A stretch of DNA of 64,000 nucleotides from contig CBFHWU010000032.1 in the NCBI GenBank assembly GCA_965659665.1, forward strand, positions 1 through 64,000, in the 5' to 3' direction. The DNA comes from CBFHWU01 sp965659665 (GTDB taxonomy: Bacteria; Bacteroidota; Bacteroidia; Flavobacteriales; Flavobacteriaceae). Under the pieces are notes generated by a model, which had not been told where the DNA came from, made no database searches, and saw only the letters and a program-made list of their open reading frames with translations. This document shows positions 52,950-61,963 of the stretch, piece after piece (position 1 is the stretch's first letter; the number at the start of each line of letters is the position of its first letter). The translations under genes and the position numbers were made by a program.

Positions 52950-55436
52950 TTATTCGTTACTGGTATTAACATCAATGTCATCAAAATCAGTGATTTCCTC
53001 ATCCTCTTGCATTACTTTGGCTACAGCAGCGATTGAGTCACCTCCTTTTATATTAATTAGGCGAACCCCTTGTGTGGCTCGACCCATTACTCTCAAAGAT
53101 TCAACTCCCAAACGGATAGCAATACCTGAGCGATTGATAATCATTAAATCGTCATTATCAGCAACATTTTTAATGGCTACTAAATTACCAGTTTTTTCGG
53201 TTACAGCAATGGTTTTTACTCCTTTTCCTCCGCGATTTGTAATTCGATAATTTTCTAATGTTGAACGTTTTCCATAACCATTTTCAGAAACAACCAATAC
53301 ATCTGAGTCCATATCGTTCACAGATATCATTCCAATCACCTCGTCTTGATCATCTTTAAGCCTAATTCCTCTTACTCCTGACGCACTACGACCCATGGGT
53401 CGAGTTTTGCTTTCCTCAAAACGTATGGCTTTACCAGACTTTACCGCCAGCATGACTTGTGAATTCCCTGTGGTAAGTTTAGCTTCTAATAGTTCATCAT
53501 CATCTCGAATGGTGATGGCATTAATACCATTGGCTCGAGGTCTTGAGTATTGTTCAAGTGATGTTTTTTTGACTTGACCTTTTTTGGTCGCCATAATTAC
53601 ATAATGATTGTTAATATACTCTTCCTCTTTTAAATCTTGAGTACATATAAAAGCTTTGACTTTATCATCTTGTTCAATGTTAATGAGGTTTTGAATCGCC
53701 CTACCTTTTGAAGTTTTTGAACCTTCAGGTATTTCGTAAACACGCATCCAAAAACACTTCCCTTTTTGTGTAAAAAACAGCATATATTGGTGATTGGTTC
53801 CCACAAATAAGTGTTCTAAAAAATCTTCATTTCGAGTGGTCGATGCTTTCTGACCTACTCCTCCTCTATTTTGGGTTTTGTAATCTGTTAATGGAGTTCT
53901 TTTGATATAACCCGCGTGTGATATCGTGAGCACGACTTTTTCATTTGGTATCATATCCTCCATACTAAAGGAACCTCCAGCATAATCAATCTGAGATCGT
54001 CGCTCATCACTATATTTTTGGCTTACTTCTAAGAGTTCTTCTTTGATGATTTGCATACGACGGGATTCTTTATCTAGAATGTCTTTCAAATCTTCGATGG
54101 TTTTCATCAACTCTTCGTACTCATTTCGGAGTTTGTCTTGTTCCAAGCCTGTAAGTTGACGTAAACGCATTTCAACAATTGCTTTGGACTGTATTTCAGT
54201 TAGTTTAAAACGAGCAATTAATTTATTTCGTGCTTCTTCAGCATTAGCAGAAGCTTTGATCAATTCAATAACCTCATCAATATTATCAGAGGCGATAATT
54301 AGTCCTTCTAATATGTGGGCTCTTTCCTCGGCCTTTTTTAATTCAAATTTTGTTCGCCGAACAACAACCTCATGGCGATGATCTACAAAATGAGTAATGA
54401 GTTGTTTAAGATTTAATAACTGAGGGCGACCATGTACTAAAGCAATATTATTGACACTAAATGATGACTGAAGTGCGGTATACTTATACAGCATATTTAA
54501 TACAATATTGGGAACAGCATCACGTTTAAGTACATAAACTACTCGCATACCTTTTCGATCTGATTCATCTCGAATATTGGAAATCCCCTCAATTTTTTTA
54601 TCATTGATAAGTTCAGCTGTCTTACGAATCATTTCAGCTTTATTGACCTGATATGGAATTTCGGTGACAATAATACTTTCTTTTCCTTGTACTTCCTCAA
54701 TGATAGCTTTCCCCCTAAGTACAACTCGACCTCTTCCGGTATGAAAAGCTTCTTTTACCCCTTCGTATCCATAAATAATACCTCCCGTTGGAAAATCAGG
54801 TGCTTTGACGTGTTGTATCAACTCATCAATATCAATGTCATTGTTTTCAATGTAGGCTATAGTGCCAGCAGCCACTTCGCTTAAATTGTGAGGGGGCATA
54901 TTGGTTGCCATACCAACGGCAATTCCAGAAGCTCCATTAATAAGAAGGTTTGGTACTCTTGTGGGTAGTACTTTTGGTTCTTTCAAAGAATCGTCAAAGT
55001 TCAATTGATGATCCACAGTATCTTTGTCAATATCCGCCAGCATATCCTCCGAAATCTTTCGCATTCGTGCTTCGGTATATCGCATGGCTGCTGGACTATC
55101 TCCATCTACTGAACCAAAATTTCCCTGGCCATCAACCATCATATAACGCAAGCTCCAAGATTGAGCCATTCGAACCATAGTATCATATACAGAAGTATCC
55201 CCATGAGGATGATATTTTCCCAATACTTCTCCAACTATACGAGCTGATTTTTTGTATGAACTATTTGAACGAACCCCTAACTCGTGCATCCCAAACAGAA
55301 CTCGGCGATGAACGGGTTTTAGTCCGTCTCTAACGTCAGGAAGTGCACGTGACACTATGACAGACATTGAATAGTCAATATAGGCAGATTTCATTTCATC
55401 CTCTATATTGATGGGTATCAATTTATCCTCAGACAT
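52950..55436 (-). CDS. gyrA: DNA gyrase subunit A
   Basis: 828 residues. Catalytic Tyr120 is in A-M-R-Y-T-E-A-R-M. The quinolone-resistance region is H-P-H-G-D-T-S-V-Y-D (76-85), so the position matching E. coli Ser83 is Thr81 here. Beta-pinwheel repeats fill the C-terminal third, with T-Q-N-R-G-G-V-G as the gyrase box. The tail is very acidic. It cleaves and rejoins DNA in type II supercoiling with GyrB. The ATG at 55436 has no strong ribosome site. Confidence 0.97.
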   Translation of the reverse strand: MSEDKLIPINIEDEMKSAYIDYSMSVIVSRALPDVRDGLKPVHRRVLFGMHELGVRSNSSYKKSARIVGEVLGKYHPHGDTSVYDTMVRMAQSWSLRYMMVDGQGNFGSVDGDSPAAMRYTEARMRKISEDMLADIDKDTVDHQLNFDDSLKEPKVLPTRVPNLLINGASGIAVGMATNMPPHNLSEVAAGTIAYIENNDIDIDELIQHVKAPDFPTGGIIYGYEGVKEAFHTGRGRVVLRGKAIIEEVQGKESIIVTEIPYQVNKAEMIRKTAELINDKKIEGISNIRDESDRKGMRVVYVLKRDAVPNIVLNMLYKYTALQSSFSVNNIALVHGRPQLLNLKQLITHFVDHRHEVVVRRTKFELKKAEERAHILEGLIIASDNIDEVIELIKASANAEEARNKLIARFKLTEIQSKAIVEMRLRQLTGLEQDKLRNEYEELMKTIEDLKDILDKESRRMQIIKEELLEVSQKYSDERRSQIDYAGGSFSMEDMIPNEKVVLTISHAGYIKRTPLTDYKTQNRGGVGQKASTTRNEDFLEHLFVGTNHQYMLFFTQKGKCFWMRVYEIPEGSKTSKGRAIQNLINIEQDDKVKAFICTQDLKEEEYINNHYVIMATKKGQVKKTSLEQYSRPRANGINAITIRDDDELLEAKLTTGNSQVMLAVKSGKAIRFEESKTRPMGRSASGVRGIRLKDDQDEVIGMISVNDMDSDVLVVSENGYGKRSTLENYRITNRGGKGVKTIAVTEKTGNLVAIKNVADNDDLMIINRSGIAIRLGVESLRVMGRATQGVRLINIKGGDSIAAVAKVMQEDEEITDFDDIDVNTSNE

Positions 55437-55652
55437 ATGTTTTGTTAATTTGATGTTTTGTAAGTATTGCTAAAATACACAAATAAGAAGGAAGCAATTT
55501 ATGAATTTTAAGCTTTTTTAAACTTATTTATTAACACTATTAATAATAATAATCCCATATTTTTATAATTATGGCATTTGATTTTTGATTTTTTTTTCGT
55601 CTATTAGCACTGTGTGGTTCAGTTTTTGAAACATAAAAATAAAAAATGCTAT

Positions 55653-58205
55653 ATGGACGATAATTTTTCACCACGTGTCAAAGATGTGATTACTTACAGT
55701 AAAGAAGAAGCTTTACGGCTAGGTCATGATTTTATTGGTACCGAACATTTGATGTTGGGACTTTTACGTGACGGTAGTGGAAAGGCTATTGATATTTTAT
55801 CTGCGCTTGAAATAGACTTAGACTATTTACGCCGAAAAGTTGAGATTCTTAGCCCTGCAAACCCAAGTGTTGAACTTCATTCCAATCACAAAAAGAATTT
55901 ACACTTAACTCGTCAAGCTGAACGCGCTTTGAAAACTACTTTTCTGGAGGCCAAACTCTTTCAAAGTGAATCGATCAATACAGCTCATTTACTTTTGTGT
56001 ATTTTGCGAAATGAAAACGACCCAACCACCAAACTCCTTCACAAACTACAAGTTGATTACGAAGCAGTGAAGGATCAGTTTAAGTTATTGTCAAGCGAAC
56101 CTGATGACGATTATGTTAATCTTCCCACATCCGAAACTTTCCCTGAAGACAAGGATGATCAATCATCAAAACGTCAAAATCCGTTTGCCAACCCTACAGA
56201 TTCAAAATCTACTACTAAATCCAATACCCCTGTTTTAGATAACTTTGGTAGAGATTTGACCCGTCAAGCCCACGAAGGTAAACTAGATCCTGTCATAGGT
56301 CGTGAAAAAGAAATTGAACGTGTTTCTCAGGTGTTGAGTCGTAGAAAGAAAAACAACCCATTACTTATCGGAGAACCTGGTGTTGGAAAATCCGCTATAG
56401 CTGAAGGATTGGCTCTGCGCATCATCCAGAAAAAAGTATCCCGGGTTCTGTACAATAAACGTGTTGTCACTTTAGATTTGGCTGGTTTAGTTGCAGGCAC
56501 AAAATACCGTGGTCAGTTTGAAGAGCGCATGAAAGCTGTGATGAATGAATTAGAAAAAAACAGTAATATCATCCTATTTATTGATGAAATCCATACTATT
56601 GTTGGTGCTGGTGGAGCAACAGGAAGTTTAGATGCTTCAAACATGTTTAAACCCGCTCTAGCCCGTGGTGAAATTCAATGTATTGGAGCGACAACCTTAG
56701 ACGAGTACCGTCAACATATAGAAAAAGATGGAGCATTAGAAAGGCGTTTTCAAAAAGTTGTTGTCGAACCAGCTTCTGTAGAAGAAACCATTGAAATATT
56801 AAAAAATATTAAAGATAAGTATGAAGCTCACCACAATGTAAACTATACTGATGAAGCCATAATATCTTGTGTTAAGCTTTCTAATCGATATATGACAGAC
56901 CGATTTTTACCAGACAAAGCCATTGACGCCCTTGATGAAGCAGGTTCTAGAGTGCACATCACCAATATGGACGTTCCTGAAAATATTGTAACGCTTGAAA
57001 ATAAACTTGAAGAGGTTAGAAAACTTAAAAATGTCGTTGTAAAAAAACAAAAATACGAAGAAGCCGCCAAATTAAGGGATGACGAAAAGCGTATCGAAAA
57101 AGAGTTATTACTTGCCCAAGAAGATTGGCAAGAAGAACAAAAACTCAACCGTGAAACCGTTACGGATGCACACATCGCTGAAGTAGTATCCATGATGACT
57201 GGAATTCCTGTTCAAAAGGTAGCACAAACAGAGGGCACTAAACTCACCAAACTCCCAGAACGTATCGAAAGTAAAGTCATCGGACAAAAAGAAGCTGTTT
57301 TAAAAGTTGTAAAATCCATACAGCGCAACAGAGCAGGTCTAAAAAATCCGAATAAACCTATTGGGTCATTTATTTTTTTAGGGCAAACAGGAGTTGGTAA
57401 GACACAACTCGCAAAAATATTAGCTCGTGAGCTTTTTGATAATGATGATTCGCTTATTAGAATAGATATGAGTGAATACATGGAAAAATTTGCCATTTCT
57501 CGACTTATTGGAGCACCTCCAGGATATGTAGGATACGAAGAAGGGGGGCAACTTACCGAAAAAGTTCGTCGTAAGCCTTATGCAGTAATTTTACTAGACG
57601 AAATTGAAAAAGCACATCCTGATGTTTTTAATATGTTATTACAAGTTCTTGATGATGGGTTTTTGACGGATTCATTAGGAAGAAAAGTAGATTTCCGAAA
57701 TTCCATCATCATTATGACTTCTAATATTGGTGCACGACAAGTAAAAGATTTTGGCACAGGAGTTGGTTTTGGAACAGCTGCACAAAAATCACAAGAAGAT
57801 TTACATATTAGAGGAGTTATTCAAAACGCTCTTAAAAAAACCTTTTCGCCTGAATTCTTAAACCGAATTGATGACGTTGTTATTTTTAATGCGCTTGAAA
57901 AGAAAGATATTTCTACAATCATTGAAATCGAATTAGGATCTTTAAAACTGCGGGTTGATGAACTTGGGTACAAATTAGACCTCAGCAAAAAAGCCATTGA
58001 ATTCCTAACCGAAAAAGGATATGATAAACAATTTGGCGCTCGACCTCTTAGCCGTGCAATTCAAAAATATGTTGAAGATGTTTTGGCTGAAGAGATGATT
58101 AAATCTTCTATTTCTGAGGGGGATATGATCCGATTTGATTGGGATAAAAAAAGTGAGCATCTCTCTTTAAACATTAGCCAAAAACAGGACCCTGCAGCCT
58201 CTTAA
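55653..58205 (+). CDS. clpC: ATP-dependent Clp protease ATP-binding subunit ClpC
   Basis: 850 residues from the ATG at 55653, where M-D-D-N-F-S-P-R-V begins the Clp N domain. The frame is open from a GTG at 55614, but that extension is not family-like. N-domain repeats (about 1-145) are followed by a first AAA module with G-E-P-G-V-G-K-S near 245. A UVR-like coiled middle comes next, then a second AAA module with G-Q-T-G-V-G-K-T near 575, and a C-terminal D2 region. It unfolds proteins for ClpP and helps in stress protein quality control. It is convergent with nadC. Confidence 0.95.
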   Translation: MDDNFSPRVKDVITYSKEEALRLGHDFIGTEHLMLGLLRDGSGKAIDILSALEIDLDYLRRKVEILSPANPSVELHSNHKKNLHLTRQAERALKTTFLEAKLFQSESINTAHLLLCILRNENDPTTKLLHKLQVDYEAVKDQFKLLSSEPDDDYVNLPTSETFPEDKDDQSSKRQNPFANPTDSKSTTKSNTPVLDNFGRDLTRQAHEGKLDPVIGREKEIERVSQVLSRRKKNNPLLIGEPGVGKSAIAEGLALRIIQKKVSRVLYNKRVVTLDLAGLVAGTKYRGQFEERMKAVMNELEKNSNIILFIDEIHTIVGAGGATGSLDASNMFKPALARGEIQCIGATTLDEYRQHIEKDGALERRFQKVVVEPASVEETIEILKNIKDKYEAHHNVNYTDEAIISCVKLSNRYMTDRFLPDKAIDALDEAGSRVHITNMDVPENIVTLENKLEEVRKLKNVVVKKQKYEEAAKLRDDEKRIEKELLLAQEDWQEEQKLNRETVTDAHIAEVVSMMTGIPVQKVAQTEGTKLTKLPERIESKVIGQKEAVLKVVKSIQRNRAGLKNPNKPIGSFIFLGQTGVGKTQLAKILARELFDNDDSLIRIDMSEYMEKFAISRLIGAPPGYVGYEEGGQLTEKVRRKPYAVILLDEIEKAHPDVFNMLLQVLDDGFLTDSLGRKVDFRNSIIIMTSNIGARQVKDFGTGVGFGTAAQKSQEDLHIRGVIQNALKKTFSPEFLNRIDDVVIFNALEKKDISTIIEIELGSLKLRVDELGYKLDLSKKAIEFLTEKGYDKQFGARPLSRAIQKYVEDVLAEEMIKSSISEGDMIRFDWDKKSEHLSLNISQKQDPAAS

Positions 58206-58276
58206 AATCTTCAACTATAAGTTTAAAAATAACGACAACTCCATACATTCTTTCTACTTACTCTACCTATATAATG

Positions 58277-59146
58277 TTAGAATTCCGTCGCTTTAAGACT
58301 CATGTCTATCGTTTTTGCGGAATGAGTTAAAGAACCCACCGAGATATAGTCAACTCCAGTTTCAGCTACTTCTTTGACTGTGTTTAGATTCAGATTTCCT
58401 GAGGCTTCTGTAAGTATTTGCTTATCAATTAAAGCCACCGCATGTTTTAGCATATCAATAGGCATATTATCAAGTAGAATTCTAGAAACACCCCCCGAAC
58501 ATAAACAGGCCTGAACCTCCTCAAGATTTCTTGTTTCTACAATAATCGGTAGCTCTAAACGGTGATGGGATAAATATGATTTTGTTTTATAAATGGCTTC
58601 TTTTACTCCTCCACTAAAGTCAATATGATTATCCTTTAACATAATCATGTCGTAAAGTCCCATGCGGTGGTTTACACCTCCCCCTAATCGGACAGCCCAC
58701 TTTTCAGCTAATCGAAAGTTAGGCGTTGTTTTTCTGGTATCTAATAGTTTACATGAGGTGTGTTTAATGAGTTCTACATATTGACTGGTAAGGGTAGCAA
58801 TACCGCTCATTCGCTGCATACAATTAAGGGCCAATCGTTCAGTCGCCAAAATAGAAATACTAGAGCCCTCAATCGTGTAGATAACCTCTCCCTTCTGAAC
58901 AACATCCCCATCTTTTTTATAAAAATTTATGTCTAATTGTGGATCATATGTTTTGAAAATATGCGAGGCAAGTTGTACTCCTGCCACTATTCCAGATTGT
59001 TTCATTTCCAATTGAGCCTTTCCTGTAAGATCAGTATTCAAACAAGCCAAACTACTGTGGTCAGCACTACCAATATCTTCTTTTAAAGCCGAATCAATTA
59101 AACATTCAAATGCATGTTGATGTTCCTTATAAAATAAATCAGACAT
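58277..59146 (-). CDS. nadC: Nicotinate-nucleotide pyrophosphorylase (carboxylating)
   Basis: 289 residues. L-D-T-R-K-T-T-P (about 136-143) is the family motif. N-H-R-M-G-L-Y-D (about 159-166), I-V-E-T-R and S-V-G-S-L-T-H-S near the end bind quinolinate and phosphoribosyl pyrophosphate. It makes nicotinate mononucleotide from quinolinate. The start overlaps nadB by eight bases. It is the third gene of the nadA-nadB-nadC operon. Confidence 0.96.
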   Translation of the reverse strand: MSDLFYKEHQHAFECLIDSALKEDIGSADHSSLACLNTDLTGKAQLEMKQSGIVAGVQLASHIFKTYDPQLDINFYKKDGDVVQKGEVIYTIEGSSISILATERLALNCMQRMSGIATLTSQYVELIKHTSCKLLDTRKTTPNFRLAEKWAVRLGGGVNHRMGLYDMIMLKDNHIDFSGGVKEAIYKTKSYLSHHRLELPIIVETRNLEEVQACLCSGGVSRILLDNMPIDMLKHAVALIDKQILTEASGNLNLNTVKEVAETGVDYISVGSLTHSAKTIDMSLKATEF

Positions 59147-60695
59147 AATCTTTATTAAAAAAAACCCCTTTATTTTCGGGGTATTCTTGTGATTGTTTTA
59201 CAATTAAATATGCTACACTGACCAAGTTTCGCAAACTTGCCAATTGTGGAGTTAATTTATTATTTTGGTAAAGTATTTGAGTTCTTTCAAATAAATGTTG
59301 CAAATTTAGTTCTGCCTTTGACAAACCGGCGTTTGAATTTAAAATTCCCACATAACGGCTCATCAATATTTGTAATTCACTTTTAATTTTAAAAACATCA
59401 GGATCATCTTCTTCCATTGCAACTTTGAGGCCCTTCCATTTGGGGATTTGATCAAAAAAATCATCCGATATATTTAATGAATTAAGGCTTTTGATGGATG
59501 ATTGAGCTGCTCGTTGAGCAAAAACTAAAGCTTCTAGTAAAGAGTTTGAGGCCAGTCTGTTTGCTCCGTGCAATCCCGTATGACTACATTCGCCTATTGC
59601 ATACAGCCCACTTAAAGAGGTCTGGGCATAATGATCCACTTCTATTCCTCCACAAAAATAATGGGCCGCAGGAACCACTGGTATGGGTTCTTTTAAGGGT
59701 TGAATTCCCACTGATCGACATGTGGTTAAAATAGTAGGAAATAGTTGTTTAAATTTTGAAGGATCGATGGAGCTGCAATCTAATAAAACGAATTGATCAT
59801 TATTTTTTTTCATTTCATTGACAATAGCTCTGGCAACAATATCACGCGAAGCCAAATCTTCCCGTTCATCGTATGATGACATAAAGGCTTTGCCTGATAA
59901 AGTTCGAAGGACTGCACCTTGTCCACGAACAGCTTCCGTTATTAAAAATGTATTTCCCTTTATTTTTGGGTATAATGCGGTTGGATGAAATTGAACAAAC
60001 TGAAGATGTTTGATTTTTACTTTTGCTCGATAAGCTGCTCCTAAACCATCTCCAGTAGCAGCTTCTGGATTGGTTGTATGGGCATAAACTTGGCCTGCTC
60101 CGCCGGTTGAAAGTACAGTAATACGAGCTACAATATGAATAATTTCCTTATCAATTTTAGATATAACATAGGCTCCATAACATCGTTGATAATGCTTACT
60201 TCCTAAATGATGATCCGTTATAAGATCCACCAAAATATGATTCTCTAAAAAATAAATATTTTTAAATGATTTTGCTTTATGAATTAAAGCTTCTTGAATT
60301 TGAAGTCCTGATTGATCTTTGTAGTGTACAATCCGTTCGGCCGAATGACCTCCTTCTCTGCCTAAATGAAGGATTTTATCTTTGGTATCAAAACGGGTTC
60401 CCCACGCTATTAAATCTTTAAGTCGCTCTGGTCCTTCCTTAACCACAAAATCAACAACTTGCTCATCACAAATATAATCCCCTGCCTTTTGAGTATCTTG
60501 AACATGCTTATCAAAAGAATCTTTTATAAAATTAGAAACCACCGCTATTCCACCTTGTGCATAGCGAGTGTTGGTTTCCATCAAATCACGTTTAGAAATG
60601 ATGACAATTTTAATTTGTTCTGATTGGGAAGCTAACTGAATAGCATAGGACAATCCAGCGATCCCAGAACCGATAATCAGTACATCTGTGTTCAT
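59139..60695 (-). CDS. nadB: L-aspartate oxidase
   Basis: 518 residues. The FAD site is I-G-S-G-I-A-G-L-S (8-16). T-R-Y-A-Q-G-G-I-A near 43 and H-F-x-x-H-P-T-A-L-Y near 235 (as Q-F-H-P-T-A-L-Y) are the substrate and hinge signatures. A succinate-dehydrogenase-like C-terminal helical domain is present. It oxidises aspartate to iminoaspartate for quinolinate synthase. The start is four bases after the nadA stop. Confidence 0.96.
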   Translation of the reverse strand: MNTDVLIIGSGIAGLSYAIQLASQSEQIKIVIISKRDLMETNTRYAQGGIAVVSNFIKDSFDKHVQDTQKAGDYICDEQVVDFVVKEGPERLKDLIAWGTRFDTKDKILHLGREGGHSAERIVHYKDQSGLQIQEALIHKAKSFKNIYFLENHILVDLITDHHLGSKHYQRCYGAYVISKIDKEIIHIVARITVLSTGGAGQVYAHTTNPEAATGDGLGAAYRAKVKIKHLQFVQFHPTALYPKIKGNTFLITEAVRGQGAVLRTLSGKAFMSSYDEREDLASRDIVARAIVNEMKKNNDQFVLLDCSSIDPSKFKQLFPTILTTCRSVGIQPLKEPIPVVPAAHYFCGGIEVDHYAQTSLSGLYAIGECSHTGLHGANRLASNSLLEALVFAQRAAQSSIKSLNSLNISDDFFDQIPKWKGLKVAMEEDDPDVFKIKSELQILMSRYVGILNSNAGLSKAELNLQHLFERTQILYQNNKLTPQLASLRNLVSVAYLIVKQSQEYPENKGVFFNKDYV

Positions 60696-60698
60696 TAA

Positions 60699-61694
60699 TT
60701 AGCTCAAGTTTAACATCTTTTCAATAGGACGTTTAGCCGATTGTATAAGCTCTTCGCTAATCGTAATTTCTGGTAACTCGTAAGCCAAACACAAATACAG
60801 TTTTTCCATGGTATTTAACTTCATATAGGCACATTCGCTGCAAGCACAAGTATCATCCTCCACAGGAGCGGGAATAAAGGTTTTGTGTGGTGCTCTCTTT
60901 TGCATTTCGTGTAAGATACCTGCCTCAGTTGCAACAATAAAACTTTCCGCCTGATCTTGCTGAACAAAGTTTAATAAACCCGATGTGCTTCCAACATAAT
61001 GGGCAAAATCTAAAACTTCGGACTCACTTTCAGGATGCGCGATAAACTTAGCTTTTGGATGATCATTCGCTAACTTTAAAATCTTATTAAATGAAAAAGC
61101 TTCGTGTACGATGCAGGAACCCTCCCAAAGAATCATATTTCGACCTGTCTGTTTAATGAGATATTTTCCAAGGTTTTTATCTGGTGCAAAAATGATAGGA
61201 CGTTTTTTATCAATAGACTCAATAATTTTGACCGCATTACTTGAAGTACAAACGATATCACTCATGGCTTTTATTTCGGCAGAGCAATTAATGTAAGTGA
61301 CAACAACAGCCTCAGGGTATTGGTTAATAAACTTTTTAAATTCATTTGGAGGGCAGGAATCTGCAAGCGAACAACCTGCTTTTAAATCAGGTAAAAGTAC
61401 TTTTTTTGTTGGATTAATTATTTTTGCTGTTTCGGCCATAAAATGAACACCTGCAAAAACAATAATATCTGCCTCAACATGTTCGGCGGACTTAGCCAAA
61501 TACAAACTATCTCCTAAAAAATCAGCGATATCTTGGATGTTATTTTCCTGATAGTAATGGGCGAGTAAAACAGCATTTTTTTGTTTTTTTAACTCAATAA
61601 TGGATTTTTTCAAATCAAGTCCAGAAGGTAATTCAACATCCAAATAACCTAAATTTTGAAGCTTTGAAAGGCTTGTCTGAGGAGCAATTAACAT
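60699..61694 (-). CDS. nadA: Quinolinate synthase
   Basis: 331 residues. A-H-Y-Y-Q-E near 46 begins the first repeat. Cys residues in K-A-G-C-S-L-A-D, N-C-S-A-E and C-A-C-S-E-C-A-Y-M provide the 4Fe-4S ligands. G-x-H-F-M-A-E-T-A is the conserved substrate loop. It condenses iminoaspartate with dihydroxyacetone phosphate. It is the first gene of the nad operon and divergent from thrA. Confidence 0.96.
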   Translation of the reverse strand: MLIAPQTSLSKLQNLGYLDVELPSGLDLKKSIIELKKQKNAVLLAHYYQENNIQDIADFLGDSLYLAKSAEHVEADIIVFAGVHFMAETAKIINPTKKVLLPDLKAGCSLADSCPPNEFKKFINQYPEAVVVTYINCSAEIKAMSDIVCTSSNAVKIIESIDKKRPIIFAPDKNLGKYLIKQTGRNMILWEGSCIVHEAFSFNKILKLANDHPKAKFIAHPESESEVLDFAHYVGSTSGLLNFVQQDQAESFIVATEAGILHEMQKRAPHKTFIPAPVEDDTCACSECAYMKLNTMEKLYLCLAYELPEITISEELIQSAKRPIEKMLNLS

Positions 61695-61902
61695 AACATT
61701 ATTTTTATCAAATTTCGTAAATTTTAAATTAATACCTCTTAAACACTATATATTTAATTTGTTAGAAGATTAAATACTACAAATTATTTATTTTGGATTG
61801 ATAAATAAAGTAATCAAAAAGTATTTTTTTTTAAATAATAATACCAATTTATTAAAAATATGGGAATTTAATTATATAAATCGTAAAATACATTTAGAAT
61901 TA

Positions 61903-61931
61903 TTGAAGTCGATATAATTGTGATATTTTTG
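61903..61931 (+). promoter_or_regulatory. Promoter TTG-N18-TATTTTTG before thrA
   Basis: TTG (61903-61905), 18-base spacer, TATTTTTG (61924-61931), an exact Bacteroidota consensus. The leader to the ATG at 61964 is about 25 bases, too short for a leader-peptide attenuator. Confidence 0.7.
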
Positions 61932-61963
61932 GTTTTTATTTTAGCACACACTAAAAACGCATC

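Noticed and set aside
54687..55180. Open frames antisense to gyrA and similar long shadow frames opposite tamB and clpC
   Set aside because: They mirror the codon pattern of strong genes on the other strand and lack start signals.
52950..55436. Quinolone resistance inferred from Thr at the GyrA position matching Ser83
   Set aside because: Thr is a natural residue at this position in many bacteria and the change is conservative. No resistance claim is justified.
61932..61963. Leader peptide attenuator before thrA
   Set aside because: The predicted leader is about 25 bases with no short frame rich in Thr or Ile codons and no hairpin.
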